Program-made: the position numbers and the translations under genes | Part shown: positions 33,439-45,154 of the stretch, piece after piece | Layout: every line of letters begins with the position of its first letter | Numbering within the stretch: the stretch's first letter is position 1 | NCBI GenBank assembly: GCA_031472005.1 | Contig: PZJY01000005.1 | Location: 2,356,001 to 2,420,000, forward strand | Length of the DNA stretch: 64,000 nt | Source of the DNA: Tetracladium setigerum | Taxonomy: Eukaryota > Ascomycota > Leotiomycetes > Helotiales | Reading direction: 5' to 3' | Notes under the pieces: generated by a model | What the model was told of the DNA's origin: nothing | Database searches by the model: none | The model's input: the letters and a program-made list of their open reading frames with translations, nothing else

Positions 33439-36029
33439 CTACAACATCAATAAATCCCCATTAGTTCTCTGCTGATAAACCTGCTCCGGCGCATTCTGAT
33501 TGACAACATAATTCTGTTCGTGTAGCCCCACCGTCGGACTGCCTCCAAAGCCATCATCCCCGCCACCATTGATATTCATATTCGCCATCTGCTGATTCCC
33601 AAACCTGCTATTAAAGAACTCGTCTGCTGCATCCACCGCCGCGGCTAGATCCCCATTATTCGGCGGACGAACAGTGGGTTGACCACCCATACCTAATGAC
33701 GAAAGGGATTTTTGACCATCAAGACTTCTGGCAGTTGGGAGGTTGTGTCTTTGAAGGGCGGGACTGTCGATCAGTTTGCGCGGGCGTGCCGAGCGGAAGA
33801 CTTGCTGCACGGGTTTTAGATAGACGGTTGCAAGCGTGCCGACGTTGAGACACATTTCTTCTAATGTAGCTGGGTCGAGCTTTTCGGATTCGGCGGTGAT
33901 TGGGGGCTTCTCGCCCATGACAACTGCTTTGGCAGTTGCCATATCGGAGGAGAGAAGACGCCAGTACATGTACCCTCTATCTCGAAGATCGGGATTATCT
34001 GTGTCTTCCGTGGCCCATTTCAGGACTTTGGGGACGAGATCTTGCCCTTTTGTTGGACGTTGGATGAACAGCTTTACCGTGGCGGTAAGAAGCGCGAGTT
34101 GTACCTCGACTGGTTCATCGGCGAAGGAGTAGAGGAAGTCTTCGAGAAGGGCATCGGAATTCTCGATTCGGGAGGCATATTGACCGATAACCCAGATCAT
34201 GGCTGCTTTTGCTTCTGGCTCATCTAGCGAATCCAAATTCTCGCAAAGCGTGGAAATGATAGATTCGTACTGATTTGGGTATTTGCGGAAAATATTGCGG
34301 ATTACAACGGTTGCTTCTTGAACAATGTAGGTGACCTTTGTAGCTACCAGCTCCAGAAGAGTGTTGATACACCTCCTTGCTGCTGGCTCGATCTTGATGG
34401 CCAGTTTACCGATAGCCCTCACTGATTTGCGGACAAAATGCACATCAATTTCAGTAGCATATTCTCTGAGTTCAGTGAGCACTTCCTCAATATTTTTCTC
34501 GGTTGCCAGCATGAAAATCAATTCTAACTTGGTGACTTTGACGTAAATTGGATCGTTGTACTTGCAGAAAAAGACTCGGATATCGTTTCGCAGAACCTCC
34601 GGCCTCCGTTGTAAGATTAAAAGGGCATTGCGTAATGCTAAATACTGTACTTCTGGTCCCTTAGCAAGTAATGTAACCAGAGGAGGCGAAAGTTTTCGAC
34701 ATAACAGAGAGATTTGCTTCTCATCTGCGATGTAATTCATCAAATACAAGATCACTCTTATGCATGTGAGCACAACAGCAGAATTTGAATGTGACAAGCG
34801 GGGCGATATGCGTTCGGCTAGGAGGAGAGCTTCTGACACATCCTGGGGAACATATGACATCAAAGCTTCGAGGATATAAGTTTGTCCCCATCTATAAGTG
34901 TTAGCCGTAAGCCAATAAATAGTACGAGGTGACCTACTCGGAACAATCTGGTAAAATTTGCACCATTTTTGAGGCATTCCCGTAATCAATTGTAAGTTTG
35001 ATTGCATCACTTCTTTCCCAAATATCCATCAGACTTGCCAACGCACTGGCAACAACAGTAGGGTTGTCATCTCTCAACATCGAATTCAGCCTATCGATGA
35101 GATCTGAACCCTCAACCAGGTTTCTGTCATGGTCGTATAACTTCGCAACGCAGAATGCTGCCGTTTTTCGTACATATGGATCCGAATCTCGCAACAGCTG
35201 TTTTGTTGGAGGTACCGTAGCTTCCACAAACTCCCTAACATGGATATATGACATTGTCCGTAGAGCGAGTGCTCTGACAAGAGGATTTGAGTCGTTCATG
35301 TCCTTCCCAAGGGTAAGTTAGGGCCACAGCCATAGGATTATCCAACATACCTCTTCTAGGGTAGGCAATGCTTTCAGCGCAACCTCTGGCTTCATCCTCG
35401 CATAATTGACGAGGAACAGAAAGCACCTAAGTCCGTATTAGCCCAAATCCTTCGGGGATGTATCCCATTCACCCACATCTTCTTGATCTCCAGACTTGGT
35501 ATCTGCATACACGCCACAATATCCGGGAACAAAGCTACCATGTCGTTGTTGCTCATGGTCATGTTGGCCACGATCTTCTTGAGGGCAATTTTCTTCGCCG
35601 CATGGTTCTTGTCCTTCTTGCCTCCACTATTTAATTCCTGGCGTAACTCTGCGACTTTGCCCTGTGGAGAACGTATATATGGTGAGCCAAATATCCCAGA
35701 ACCGGTGGGAGGGATGTAATGAGGTAGAAACATTATAGGAAGTTGCAGATTGCGCTGTATCTTCACCAGTCGAGGGTTCATTCGTAACCGCTTCCTTCCC
35801 CGCGGAGCGGTGCTGAGACAAAAGTAACGTACAACCGCTTCGAGGGGATCTTGGGCTGAATGTGTGTTGGTGTTACGCAAGAGCAACCAACACAGGTCGC
35901 ATAGGAGAGGATATACTCTGTTCTGTCTGCCGAGCAAAAGAGAAGGGAGCAAGTAACAACACCAGATAATGAAAGAAGAAGGGCACATACTCTCGCAAAG
36001 AGCTTCGCATCTCCCCCGCCCGAACTCAT
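33439..36029 (-). CDS. APL2: AP-1 clathrin adaptor complex, beta subunit
   Basis: Five exons (35991-36029, 35477-35661, 35351-35426, 34938-35302, 33439-34891) total 705 residues with all phases correct. The first intron is long (329 nt). The adaptin trunk begins FARGKVAELRQELNSGGKKDK and continues through repeats such as IKKMCFLFLVNYARMKPEVALKALPTLEEDM and MSYIHVREFVEATVPPTKQLLRDSDPYVRKTAAF, all typical beta-adaptin HEAT helices. The hinge is short and Gly/Asn-rich and ends NGDLLML, close to a clathrin-box. The metazoan-type ear is missing, as is usual for fungal AP-1 beta. The protein sorts cargo between the trans-Golgi network and endosomes. Divergent from EMC4. Confidence 0.93.
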
Positions 36030-36449
36030 TTTGGCAGCTCAAATCAAGAAAGCAGCAGCAGCAGTGCGAAGCAGCCGGCCACCCCCCACCAACAGACTCG
36101 ACCAACGAGGATGTGAATTCGCTGAAGGGAAGGTGTCACATGCAGCAATATCTATCGGCCTAGATTGTGTTGCTTTTGTACAGAGAGCGTCGTCAAATTT
36201 GGAAGCGTCGGAGGGCGAGTTGAAAGTTAGCGGAGCTCTAGGAACCGTGTCGTTGATATGTAGTAGTTGTCTGTATATAATTACATAGGGGAAAAGTGGA
36301 TATTTTCAAGGGTTGTTCATTGCGCTGACAGGCGCGACGAGGCGGCGGCGCAACCACGTCGTAAACTCCGACCAACGACGACTTCAACCTCCTTGTGACA
36401 AACAATCTCCATTGTCCCAAACTCCCCAAAACTTGGGATTATCTTCAAT
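36030..36449. promoter_or_regulatory. Shared divergent promoter, APL2 and EMC4
   Basis: 420 bp between the ATGs of two secretory-pathway genes. A short CAG repeat lies near 36052-36066. No defined binding site recognised. Confidence 0.5.
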
Positions 36450-37127
36450 ATGGAAGCCCCTCCTCCTCCTCCGCAGTGGGTGATTGACCTCAACTCGCCT
36501 CCTGCAAAACTCAAGCCCCTCGCCATCCCCGATCCACCAGGATACACAGGAGCCGCAGTAGCTGGCAAAGTAAGGACCCCCTCCTACCTACGCATTATTT
36601 CATCTTCAAATACCTCTTCTAACCCTTCTTATCTCCAGAAATCCGCAAACTCCAAAACTGTCGCCGTCCGAACTCCCCCCACAACCGAAGAAACCGACAC
36701 ACTCAAGCTCAAAAAAGCATGGGAGGTAGCCCTTGCCCCAGTCAAGCAGCTACCCATGACTGCCATCATGATGTACATGTCCGGTAACACTCTGCAAATG
36801 TTCAGTATTATGATGGTTGGCATGGCTTTCAAGAACCCAGTCATGGGATTGTTGGCCACCAACCAAGCCTTTGAGAGATTCGAGAGTCCTGGAACGAAGA
36901 GCCAAATGTTAGGTGTAAAGGCAGTTTATGTGGCTATGCAATTGTTGGCGTTGGCATTGGGCGTGTGGAAGGTTAATGGAATGGGCTTGCTTCCGTGAGT
37001 ATCTTATGGTTTGGGGCAAGAGGATGGAAGAAGTGCTAATGATGTGAATAGGACAACTACATCGGATTGGTTGGCCTGGGAGACAGCAAGGGAGCCTTTG
37101 GAGACTGCGATACCCGCTTTTTATTAG
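36450..37127 (+). CDS. EMC4: ER membrane protein complex subunit 4
   Basis: Exons 36450-36569, 36639-36994 and 37052-37127 give 183 residues. EMC4 is a core subunit of the membrane-protein insertase of the endoplasmic reticulum. The proline-rich cytosolic N-terminus (MEAPPPPPQWVIDLNSPP) leads to the conserved KKAWEVALAPVKQLPMTAIM block, then hydrophobic helices (MFSIMMVGMAFKNPVMGLLA and AVYVAMQLLALALGVWKV), and a conserved C-terminal end (TSDWLAWETAREP), which is encoded on the short last exon and confirms intron 2. Intron 1 is 69 nt, a multiple of three and free of stop codons, so its retention would add 23 residues without breaking the frame. Confidence 0.94.
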
Positions 37128-37642
37128 ATCATACTGATCGGTGTAAGCATGGAGGGCGTTCTACGGCTTGGGAAAGACTCATGAGGATTTTAATTGGTAT
37201 TGGGAATGATAATGGGTTAGAATGCGAAGTCACAATACGTCCTGTTCGTGGTCGAATTTGCGATACTAGTGCTCTACACATCATATCTGAGACAAGGCCT
37301 GATTGCTTTGGGAATACTATTACGTTCGGGACAGTACCTCGTAATTGATTTCCAAGTCGCCAAGTGGCGTTGCGAGCGATTTTCAAACCAGCTCCTTCCC
37401 CGAAAAAGCACCGTTTTGTTGAATTGGTGAAAAGATGAGCGTGTTCTGTTATCTTCTAACCACCTATAGCTTCCATACTGGAGCGAAGATTACATTCCCT
37501 GTTGCCGCTTGTTCCGAATTATTTTGCTCTTCCAAATCTACAAAACGCTCCAAACTTCTCTAAGTACTTCAAAGTAAAAATCCCAAAGTTAAATATTTTG
37601 AGGTCATTACGACACCACAAATCCGTTCCACTCACAATCTAT
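37128..37642. other. Convergent intergenic region
   Basis: 515 bp between the EMC4 stop and the stop of the next minus-strand gene. No gene is supported. Confidence 0.55.
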
Positions 37643-38386
37643 TCAATCAAGCCCCAATTTCTCAAGCGAAGCCACCAAATCTGTACGCCGACTTCTGATC
37701 TTTGCTGCTTCCCTTGATGGAGTTGATTTTTGCTTGGCTTTGCCAGTTCGAAGTACCGGTGTAACACGACGTTCCCGACGAGATCTGTGACGTCGAGACA
37801 AACTGCACACGCGTTTTCGTGCGGCGCGAGCATTATCTCCTCCGCCGAAGAGAATCATGCCAATGTCTTCGACATTTCGGATTCCCCTCGCAGTGATACC
37901 GAAAACACGCTCCATAATATCAGCCATGTCATAAGCGAGACAACCGTCTTGATTTTTGCCGCTGAATGGGTATTTTGTTAGTCTTTCCAATTAGCAGAAG
38001 TTTGAGGATTGAAGTTACCTTGAGTCCCTGATGGCCTGTCTTCGCTTGCCATCCGGAATGACAGCCGCGAGGTAGTCCGCCAGAGACATCCCAGACTTCA
38101 CATGGTCAACAGTGCGAGACGTCAAGTATTCGACTTCGCGGTCAGTGAAGTATGGCTCGCCCAAAAACAAAGCGTGTTGGGTGGCGCCATCAACCCGTTC
38201 TCGGCTCAAGCGGTCGTGTTTGTATTTGCGGCAGTCATGGACGAAGACGACCACTTTGGCTGCAACTTGTTCTCGGTCTGTATCTGTGAAGCGGTCTGTG
38301 GTGGACAGATCAGTTATACCGGCGATGAGACCGTTGATAGAGCTGTTACTTCGCCCTGTAATCATTCGTCTCGAGACAGGATCCAT
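37643..38386 (-). CDS. Uncharacterised basic protein
   Basis: Exons 38019-38386 and 37643-37961 join in phase 2 across a 57-nt intron (GTAACT donor, TTCAG acceptor) to a 228-residue protein. The N-terminal half (MDPVSRRMITGRSNSSINGL, then a DREQVAAKVVVFVHDCRKYK helix and FLGEPYFTDREVEYLTSR) looks globular and mixed helical. The C-terminal 60 residues are strongly basic (SLSRRHRSRRERRVTP, EAAKIRSRRTD), suggesting nucleic-acid contact or a nuclear signal. I recognise no family. No signal peptide or membrane span. Confidence 0.7.
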
Positions 38387-39480
38387 GTTTTCGATATCAC
38401 GGAGTCAAGAGGCAGAGAGTTATGTTTTCAGATGGGCTGCAACGTGCAAACGGTACCCCAGAGATGTGAAATTCGATGTGTGATTTTGAGTATTTGTCAG
38501 AGATGAAAGTTTTGAATATAAGAGGTAAGCTCGTTTCGATGTATGACTTGTAAGGATCTATCGTGGAGTGAATTTGCAAAATATAAGGTAGGCTCGGGTT
38601 CTGATATCCTGCAATTCAATTTTGGACCGCCAGTGTCACGCTAATTGCGCTAATCACGCTAGTAACGCTAGCCATGCTACCATAAAAAAGCTTATCAGGG
38701 AATTTGCAGGCCTTAATTAGGTGGAAGTAAAGACTTTGGAATCGATAGCTGTCTAATACTACTTCCTCCGTTGGTTCAGTCCATATTCAGAGAAACTTGG
38801 GTTACTGATTGCTAGAGTCGTATTATCATGTATTGATGCGACTGGAGTTAACTTGATAGAAGAATAGAACTGCCTGTTATATTCCTCCTTAACGGAGAGG
38901 GCTAAAAAACGATCTCTTCCTTTCTACCTAGTAAACTTCATTCCATCTGCAGTATCACTTCTTCGGTGGTGCTTCACTATCGATCGACCAGGAACTGGAG
39001 GTGCCCGAGACGAACATCAGAGTTGGTGTCAATCAGAATCGAACGTTTGATCAGAGCGACTAGTGCATTTCAATGTGGCTAAAGACTCGCCCTAGCTCAC
39101 CTATGCAGGATTGTTCTGAAGCCTGCCAAACTTCTAGAATCGCACTACCAACGAGGGCACCTACTAGGTCGGAGAATATACCCAAGTTCCTTCCGTTCTC
39201 CTACGATGGCAATGTAGAAGCTATAGTTTGTCAATTAGACTCATTTGCTACCGTTCATATCCGGCATTTTCAGTTACCCCAAAGCCGCGGAAGCCGTATG
39301 CATTACCAAATACATTTACTACCCCATTGCTTCTTCAGTTAGCCAGAAGACTTAAAAGTTAAAACACATGCTCAGCTTGCCAGTACCTCACTTTTGTGCA
39401 AGTTGTTATGTTATAAAATTTGTTGAAATGGATCTTAGAAAGAGACCAAAGTTTATAATACTTGTGGCTGTTGAGTAAAC
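38387..39480. other. Intergenic region with a small tandem repeat
   Basis: 1.1 kb between a minus-strand start and the cnxE 3' end; no gene is supported. A degenerate 9-bp tandem repeat lies at 38637-38681. Confidence 0.55.
38637..38681. repeat. Degenerate 9-bp tandem repeat, five units
   Basis: Successive units are CACGCTAAT, TGCGCTAAT, CACGCTAGT, AACGCTAGC and CATGCTACC, sharing the core CGCTA. About 250 bp upstream of the minus-strand ATG at 38386, so it could be a cluster of protein-binding sites. Confidence 0.65.
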
Positions 39481-41623
39481 CTAGGACTGACTGAACTCGC
39501 TATGGACGTTCTCCATGAGTAGAGCCTCTATGGTCCTCCCTCTTCCCAAAATCTCTTTCCCTGCAGGCAAACAAAGCAAAGCATTCGCACTTTTCATACT
39601 TCCAATCCTTGAACTTCGTTGGCCGCCAGTGCTGCTGGCGTATAAAATCCCATCTTTCTTAAGTATAACAGTCGCTCTGTGATATTCCGATCTCTGAGGA
39701 TCCAGTCGAATGTCGTGTTCGAGCGTGACCTGAACTCTAGGTAAACCAGCAGGGGAAACCGCAGATTCAAAATGCAAAGAAGGTAGTACAAATAGATGGA
39801 GCGTTACCACGGCCGAGACAGGATTGCCTGGCAGTGAGAAGATGACTTTCTTGACCCTATTTCCCTCATTGTCTTTGAACGGAACCGTGGCGAAAGTAGT
39901 AGGTTTCCCGGGTTTCATCGATACTCGTCCGAAATGAATCGTGCCTCCCAAAGAACGCTCGATTGTTGGCTTCAATAGATCGAGTTCGCCCATTGATACG
40001 CCCCCTGAGGTAATGATCATATCAACCTGTCGAAGGCCATCTCTCAATGTTTCCTCCAGTGCTCCGGGCTTATCTGAGGCAATACCAAGATCTACTACTT
40101 CAAAGCCCCATCCTTTCACAGCGGCCATAATAGTTGGCCGATTGCAATCTCTCACTTCTCCGAGTCGAAGGTCGCCGGGCCTCGTGTGCTCAACAATCTC
40201 ATCTCCCGTTGAGAGCACACCTACGACAGGTTTTTGGTATACCATAACCTCTGTTCTTCCAACTGAAACCAGGAGGCCCAGTTCTCCACCCACCGCCGAT
40301 ATTCTGTCCCCTTTCCTCAGAATGACTTCTCCTTTCTTGATATCACTTCCAACCTCTCGCACATTCTCTCCGGGTTTGACGCCTTCCGCGAGAATCTCGA
40401 CATCCTTCTCCTCCTTCCCATCTTCAGTCAAGGAGTGAAGTTTGGTATCCTCTACCATAACCACAGAAGTCGATCCAGGAGGAAGTGGAGCACCGGTAGT
40501 GATCCTTGCAACCTCCCCAGTATTCAATGGTTTAATATCTCCGGCTTGAGCATGAGAAATCAATGCCACTGGGAATATACCTTTACTCCCCTTTCCATCT
40601 TCAGCCGCAATCACTGCGTATCCGTCAACAATACTGGCTCGGAATGCCGGCACAGCCTCGTTTGCTGTGACATCTTCAGCGAGAACAGCTCCAACAAGAC
40701 TGATATCGACTTTTGCTTTCCGAATTCTTGGAGTGGGCGTGTGTTCTTTTATAAGACGAACCCCTTCGTCAACTGAGAGCATGGGATAGGGTGATGAACG
40801 GTGGCGTCTTGATGGTCCAAGTGCTGGGTCATTGGACTGAGGGCTTTCTTCTTTAGAAGTATGCCTTATTGGCATGGCGTGTCCATGACTTCCGTGATCA
40901 TGGGAATGGCCATGGGTATGTGTATGGGAGTGTAAGGAGGTATGAGAATGTGAGTGCTCGCCTGCGACTTTGGGGGTGATTCCAGCCTCTGCTTCAAGTT
41001 TTTTGACACCTCCCGAGTGCAAATTTCTCGAATTTTCTCCTGCAGCTTGTTGGCAAGCATGCGGAAGCAGCTTCAGAATAGATTGCAAGTTCTCTCTTGC
41101 ACCTTTGGGAGATCCGGGAAGAGTGATTATGAGCGTCTTATTTCGTACCCCTGCGACGGGTCTTGACATGAGAGCAACTTTAACCCATTACTTGAAGCCC
41201 AAACAACAAATCTCAACGACTTACAAGGTGTAACAGCTAAAGAAGCAGCAAGCATGCCGTGAACCAATCCCGAAGCTTCCTTGTGAAGAATAGGAGTAAT
41301 GGCCTGGAAGACGTGAGTATACATACAAATCGAGAGAGATCAAGAGATCAAACTTCGGGAGTAATATCATTGATAGCGAAACCGGTTCCCCCTGTAGTGA
41401 TAATCACATTGACAGCATCCTCCTGATCAGTCCAGGCCATCACAGTCCTCTGAATATCTAGAACTAGATCCCCTACAATCTTCGTTTCAATAACCTCCCA
41501 CTTTCCACCGCCTTCCTGATCGAAGACATCTTTCAAAATTGGACCAGTGGCATCAGTGGAAGAATCCTTAGCAGCAGTCGTCGAAACCACAAGGATTGCG
41601 GCTCTTAACGTGGTACTTGACAT
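39481..41623 (-). CDS. cnxE: Molybdenum cofactor biosynthesis fusion protein (MogA-MoeA, gephyrin/CnxE type)
   Basis: Exons 41354-41623, 41225-41303 and 39481-41177 total 681 residues with correct phases. The protein adenylates molybdopterin (MogA part) and inserts molybdate (MoeA part), giving Moco for nitrate reductase and xanthine dehydrogenase. MogA half: AILVVSTTAA, TTGGTGFAINDITPEAI crossing intron 1, and SRPVAGVRN, FSLP-like loops. A linker with a striking His-rich segment (HSHSHTSLHSHTHTHGHSHD) follows. MoeA half: AFRASIVDGYAV, ITTGAPLPPG, VVMVEDT, GDEIVEHTRPG, TSGGVSMGELD and SLPGNPVSAVVT, the full set of MoeA active-site loops. Intron 1 uses an uncommon GTTTGA donor. Divergent from POP5, only 163 bp apart. 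Confidence 0.94.
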
Positions 41624-41786
41624 CGTGAGAAGTGAGTGAGGAGGTTGTGATGTGAAGGTTGTTGTCGCCAAAGATCCGCCAAGTTTCTGACCTCATGTCG
41701 GCAATCGCGTCTTCCCCAAAACTTTTCCTGCATGTCTGAACGCGCCTTCCCTCGAGACATCCAACCTCAAGCTTGAAGTCGCAACA
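41624..41786. promoter_or_regulatory. Compact bidirectional promoter, cnxE and POP5
   Basis: Only 163 bp separate the two ATGs, so both promoters and leaders must share or overlap. Confidence 0.6.
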
Positions 41787-42395
41787 ATGGTCCGTCTAAA
41801 GCACCGGTACTTGCTAGTTAATATCTTGTACCCAGAGTTGGAAAAGACACAATCCAATACTAAGGTACCCGATACGGTCACCATCAATCAAGCTACTTCA
41901 CAGCAACTCACCCCGCAGAGCTTAACAAAGGCGATTAAAGCGGAAGTGTCAACACTGTTTGGTGATTTTGGGACTGGATCTGTTTCGGAGAGCTTAAATG
42001 GTTTGTCGACCTCGTTTTGTGCCAATTCTACGTTCTAATTTATTGCAGTAAAATATTTATCAACCGCAACCTCAACCTTTATCCTCAGAGTCACTCGAGC
42101 GCATTACAAAATCGTATGGGCAGCACTTACCATGATGACACAAGTACCAGTTAAAGATGGAAAGAAGTGCGTGTTTCAGGTTGTGAGGGTCAGTGGTACA
42201 ATTCGAAAGGCAGAAAAGGTAGCTATTGACAGAGCGAGGGAAATTATTCTGAAAGCACGACGAGAGGCAGAGGGACGTGGGGACAAGACCCTCGAGGGCA
42301 TATTTGGGAAGGATGACAATACGGAGACTTCAGGAGACATCCTCATGGTGGACAGGTCAGACAGTGAAGAGAGTTTGAGTGACGATGATCGTTGA
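41787..42395 (+). CDS. POP5: RNase P/MRP protein subunit Pop5
   Basis: Exons 41787-42000 and 42049-42395 give 186 residues. The start MVRLKHRYLLVNI is the near-invariant Pop5 N-terminus. The Rpp14/Pop5 fold continues with LTKAIKAEVSTLFGDFGTGS, KYLSTATSTFILRVTRAHYKIVWAALTMM and CVFQVVRVSGTIRKAEKVAI. It helps position the catalytic RNA in tRNA 5' processing and rRNA processing. The C-terminal tail is acidic (SDSEESLSDDDR). The intron splits after LN with a GTTTGT donor. Its stop is only 12 bases from the stop of the convergent GPN2 gene. Confidence 0.94.
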
Positions 42396-42407
42396 GACGA
42401 GGGGGTA

Positions 42408-43555
42408 TCATTGCTTCTTCCTAACAACCGTCATACCGCTATTCCCAGGCGGCAGAGTCCCACCCTCCATATCCTCGTCCTCCATTTCCTCACGCCTTGC
42501 CCTCTCAGCGTCTAGTCGGGCCTTCGCCTCTTCAGCCCACTGCTTCCTCTCCGCATCATCGAATTCGTCCTTCGCATCTAACCACCGTTCCTGGACATCC
42601 TTCACATCCATTACGGTAACGCCTTCTCGCATCGCGACTTGCCAGACTGTGTCGTTTGCTCCTTCGGCCGAACCAAATGCGTAGCCTCCTGCGCGGTCTA
42701 TCACTTGAAGGAGGTGCATCATACTTTTCTTATCTTCCACTGCCAAAGTCTCAAACCCCACTAAACCAAAACTTTCGACTAACTCGACGATAGCGGTATT
42801 AAGACCTTCAAATTTCGAACCTCGCATTGTAGAAGACTCTTCCTCTAGATGTGGTAGCAGGTATGATAGATCTTGTACTTCTGTATAAAAGTCAAGGTTG
42901 AAGGGCAGAGGAGAGTAAGTCGAAAGCTTGTCGATTTTCGTCAAGACATTGAGATGCGGTAGATCCATCTGGAGCATGGCTCGCAGCGACAGAATCAAGT
43001 TCGATATATAAAGTGAGGGAAGAGTTAAACAATATGAATCCGAGAGATGCAGGACAACCAGCTCCCACATAGTTAGTCAACCTCCAAATTGAATCGGGAA
43101 AGAGTCAAGCACCTACCCGATAGCCTAGGTTCTGCAGCCTAAAGAATATGTTCCTTAGTGATGAGTGATGTGTATAAAGTTCCACCTGACCCGGACAGTC
43201 GAACAAAACATAATCCTCTCCCAGCTCACTCAGCCCTTTCTCCAACCAATCCATGTTTTGCTCCAGTTCTTCGAGAGCATATAGCACACCGCCATTAGGT
43301 CCTAAATCATCCTCTTCCATGATATCTTCTAGTTTAACGAGATCGCGTACGTCGATTGCGCAAGGGTAAGAGGTATGGTCATTCGCGGGGTCGAGGTTGA
43401 CAATGGAGCATTTTCGACCAATAGCAGACATAAACTGCTGCACTACCTGGAGGTCAGAGACAGCATAAGATCGAGAGGGAAGAAATACATACTTCCATTA
43501 CAGTATGTGCTTTTGCCAGCCCCGGGCTGCCGAGTACAAGTTGCGCGAAAGGCAT
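42408..43555 (-). CDS. GPN2: GPN-loop GTPase 2, with one apparent missing base in the P-loop codons
   Basis: Exons 43493-43555, 43117-43442 and 42408-43061. GPN GTPases are needed for assembly and nuclear import of RNA polymerase II. Seen: start MPFAQLVLGSPG, the family-defining GPN loop (DDLGPNGGVLYALEELEQN), G3 FDCPGQVEL, G4 LTKID, and a charged C-terminal helix ending VVRKKQ. In the P-loop the given sequence shifts frame at CCCC 43520-43523 (plus strand); one extra base yields GSPGAGKST, the expected motif. Exon lengths sum to one base short of a multiple of three; the repaired protein has about 347 residues, the normal size. GPN2 is essential in yeast, so this looks like a sequence error rather than a dead gene. 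Confidence 0.93.
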
Positions 43556-43898
43556 TTTGGAGGGATGTCGTTTTGATGGAAGTTGGTGGGATGGAGGGGC
43601 AATTTTGACGTGGAAATGGACTCGAGATGTTAGGATCGTTTTGGCTCCGTCTTGTTGGTTAGTTAGTTACCTCTCAGGAAGGCGTAAAATTCAAGTCGAG
43701 GTAATATAATTTGATCGACCAAATTCTCGGATGGGAAGGTAGGTCTAGGTGTTGGCCTTGAGCTTCTATTCAATAATAATACCTCTAAAAGCTTACAGGC
43801 GGTGAGGAAGGGCATAATAATTGTTTACTCGAGCTCCTGGGTGAAAACACAAGGAAACCATAACATTCTACTTTCCAAACAAGCAGACGACGAACACA
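43556..43898. promoter_or_regulatory. Shared divergent promoter, GPN2 and BUB3
   Basis: 343 bp between the two ATGs; no defined site recognised. Confidence 0.5.
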
Positions 43899-45154
43899 AT
43901 GGCACCTTGTAGGTTAAAATTCTCGAACTTTGTATACGAATATAACTAACCTTACAAAAGCATTACAATACGAGCTCTCCACCGCACCCGCCGACGCGGT
44001 CTCCTCCCTCAAATTCGCCCCAAACTCCCCGCATCGATTGCTCGTTTCCTCTTGGGATCGCAATGTCTACCTCTATGACACCCAAGACCAAGAAGGTGGC
44101 GGGAAGTTAATTCAAAAATATGAACATCGTGCGCCTGTATTGGACGTCTGCTTTGGTGCCGATGATAATGAGGCGTTCACTGCTGGGATGGATTGGCAGG
44201 TAAATAGGTATGTGCGCAAGGGGAATACATATACGTATATGATTATGGAAAGTGCCAACAACAATTTGCAGGATAAACCTTGAGACTGGAGAACAGACGG
44301 TCTTGAGTACACACGAAGCACCGGTGAAATCGGTTGTCTATAGTAAAGAGCATTGTACGCATCCCCTTCCTTCGCCAGTCTTACTATTTGATATAAACTA
44401 ACATCCCTTCTCTCTCACAGCTCTCGTCATCTCTGCCTCCTGGGACTCAACCCTCCATATCCACACGCTCTCCTCCTCCGCAACAGACTACAGCACAATC
44501 ACTCTCCCCGCCAAACCGCACTCCCTTTCCATCACCCCCACCAAACTAGTCGTCTCCATGATCTCCCGCCTAAACTACATCTACCAACTCAGCAGTCTGC
44601 TCACTCTCGCCCCAAACACCAATGCGCCTCTCACCCCCTGGCAACCACGCGAATCATCACTCAAATTCATGACGCGCGCTGTGGCCTGCATGCCAAATGA
44701 TGACGGGTACGCCACATCTAGTATCGAAGGCCGTATTTCGGTCGAATGGTTCGACGATAGCGATAGTTCACAAGCGAGGAAATATGCTTTTAAATGCCAT
44801 CGACAGCCCTCCGTCCCAGATCCTTCTAATCCTCAAGGTGCAGAAGAACAGACTGATATTGTATACCCCGTTAACGCCCTCGCCTTCCACCCTATCCACG
44901 GTACCTTTGCTTCAGGAGGAGGTGATGGGGTAGTAGCTCTGTGGGATGCGACGGCGAAGAGGAGGCTAAGACAATATCAGAAGTACCCGGCTAGTGTGGC
45001 TGCGATTGCCTTTTCGGCGGATGGGAAGTATATGGCCGTGGGCGTTTGCCCGGGGTTTGAGAATGGAATGGAGGATTATTCGGGGGAGGGTCTGACCAAG
45101 GTTTTCGTGAGGGAGTTAGGGGAGTCAGAGGCAAAGGGGAAGGCGCCTAAGTAA
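43899..45154 (+). CDS. BUB3: Spindle-assembly checkpoint WD40 protein Bub3
   Basis: Four exons (43899-43908, 43961-44207, 44272-44354, 44421-45154) give 357 residues, phases correct. The first exon is only ten bases (ATG plus two codons and one base), so a naive start would be misplaced. WD40 blades are visible: AVSSLKFAPNSPHRLLVSSWDRNVYLYD, APVLDVCFGADDNEAFTAGMD, LVISASWDSTLHIH, and the conserved FMTRAVACMPNDDGYATSSIEGR-V-W region and AFHPIHGTFASGGGDGVVALWD, which fit Bub3/Rae1 closely. Long internal GYATSSIEGRISVEWFDDS favours Bub3 over Rae1. Bub3 recruits Bub1 and Mad3 to kinetochores. Confidence 0.93.

Noticed and set aside
39035..39060. GTTCGATTC-like B box on the minus strand
   Set aside because: The flanking bases do not pair as a T arm and no anticodon arm is present.
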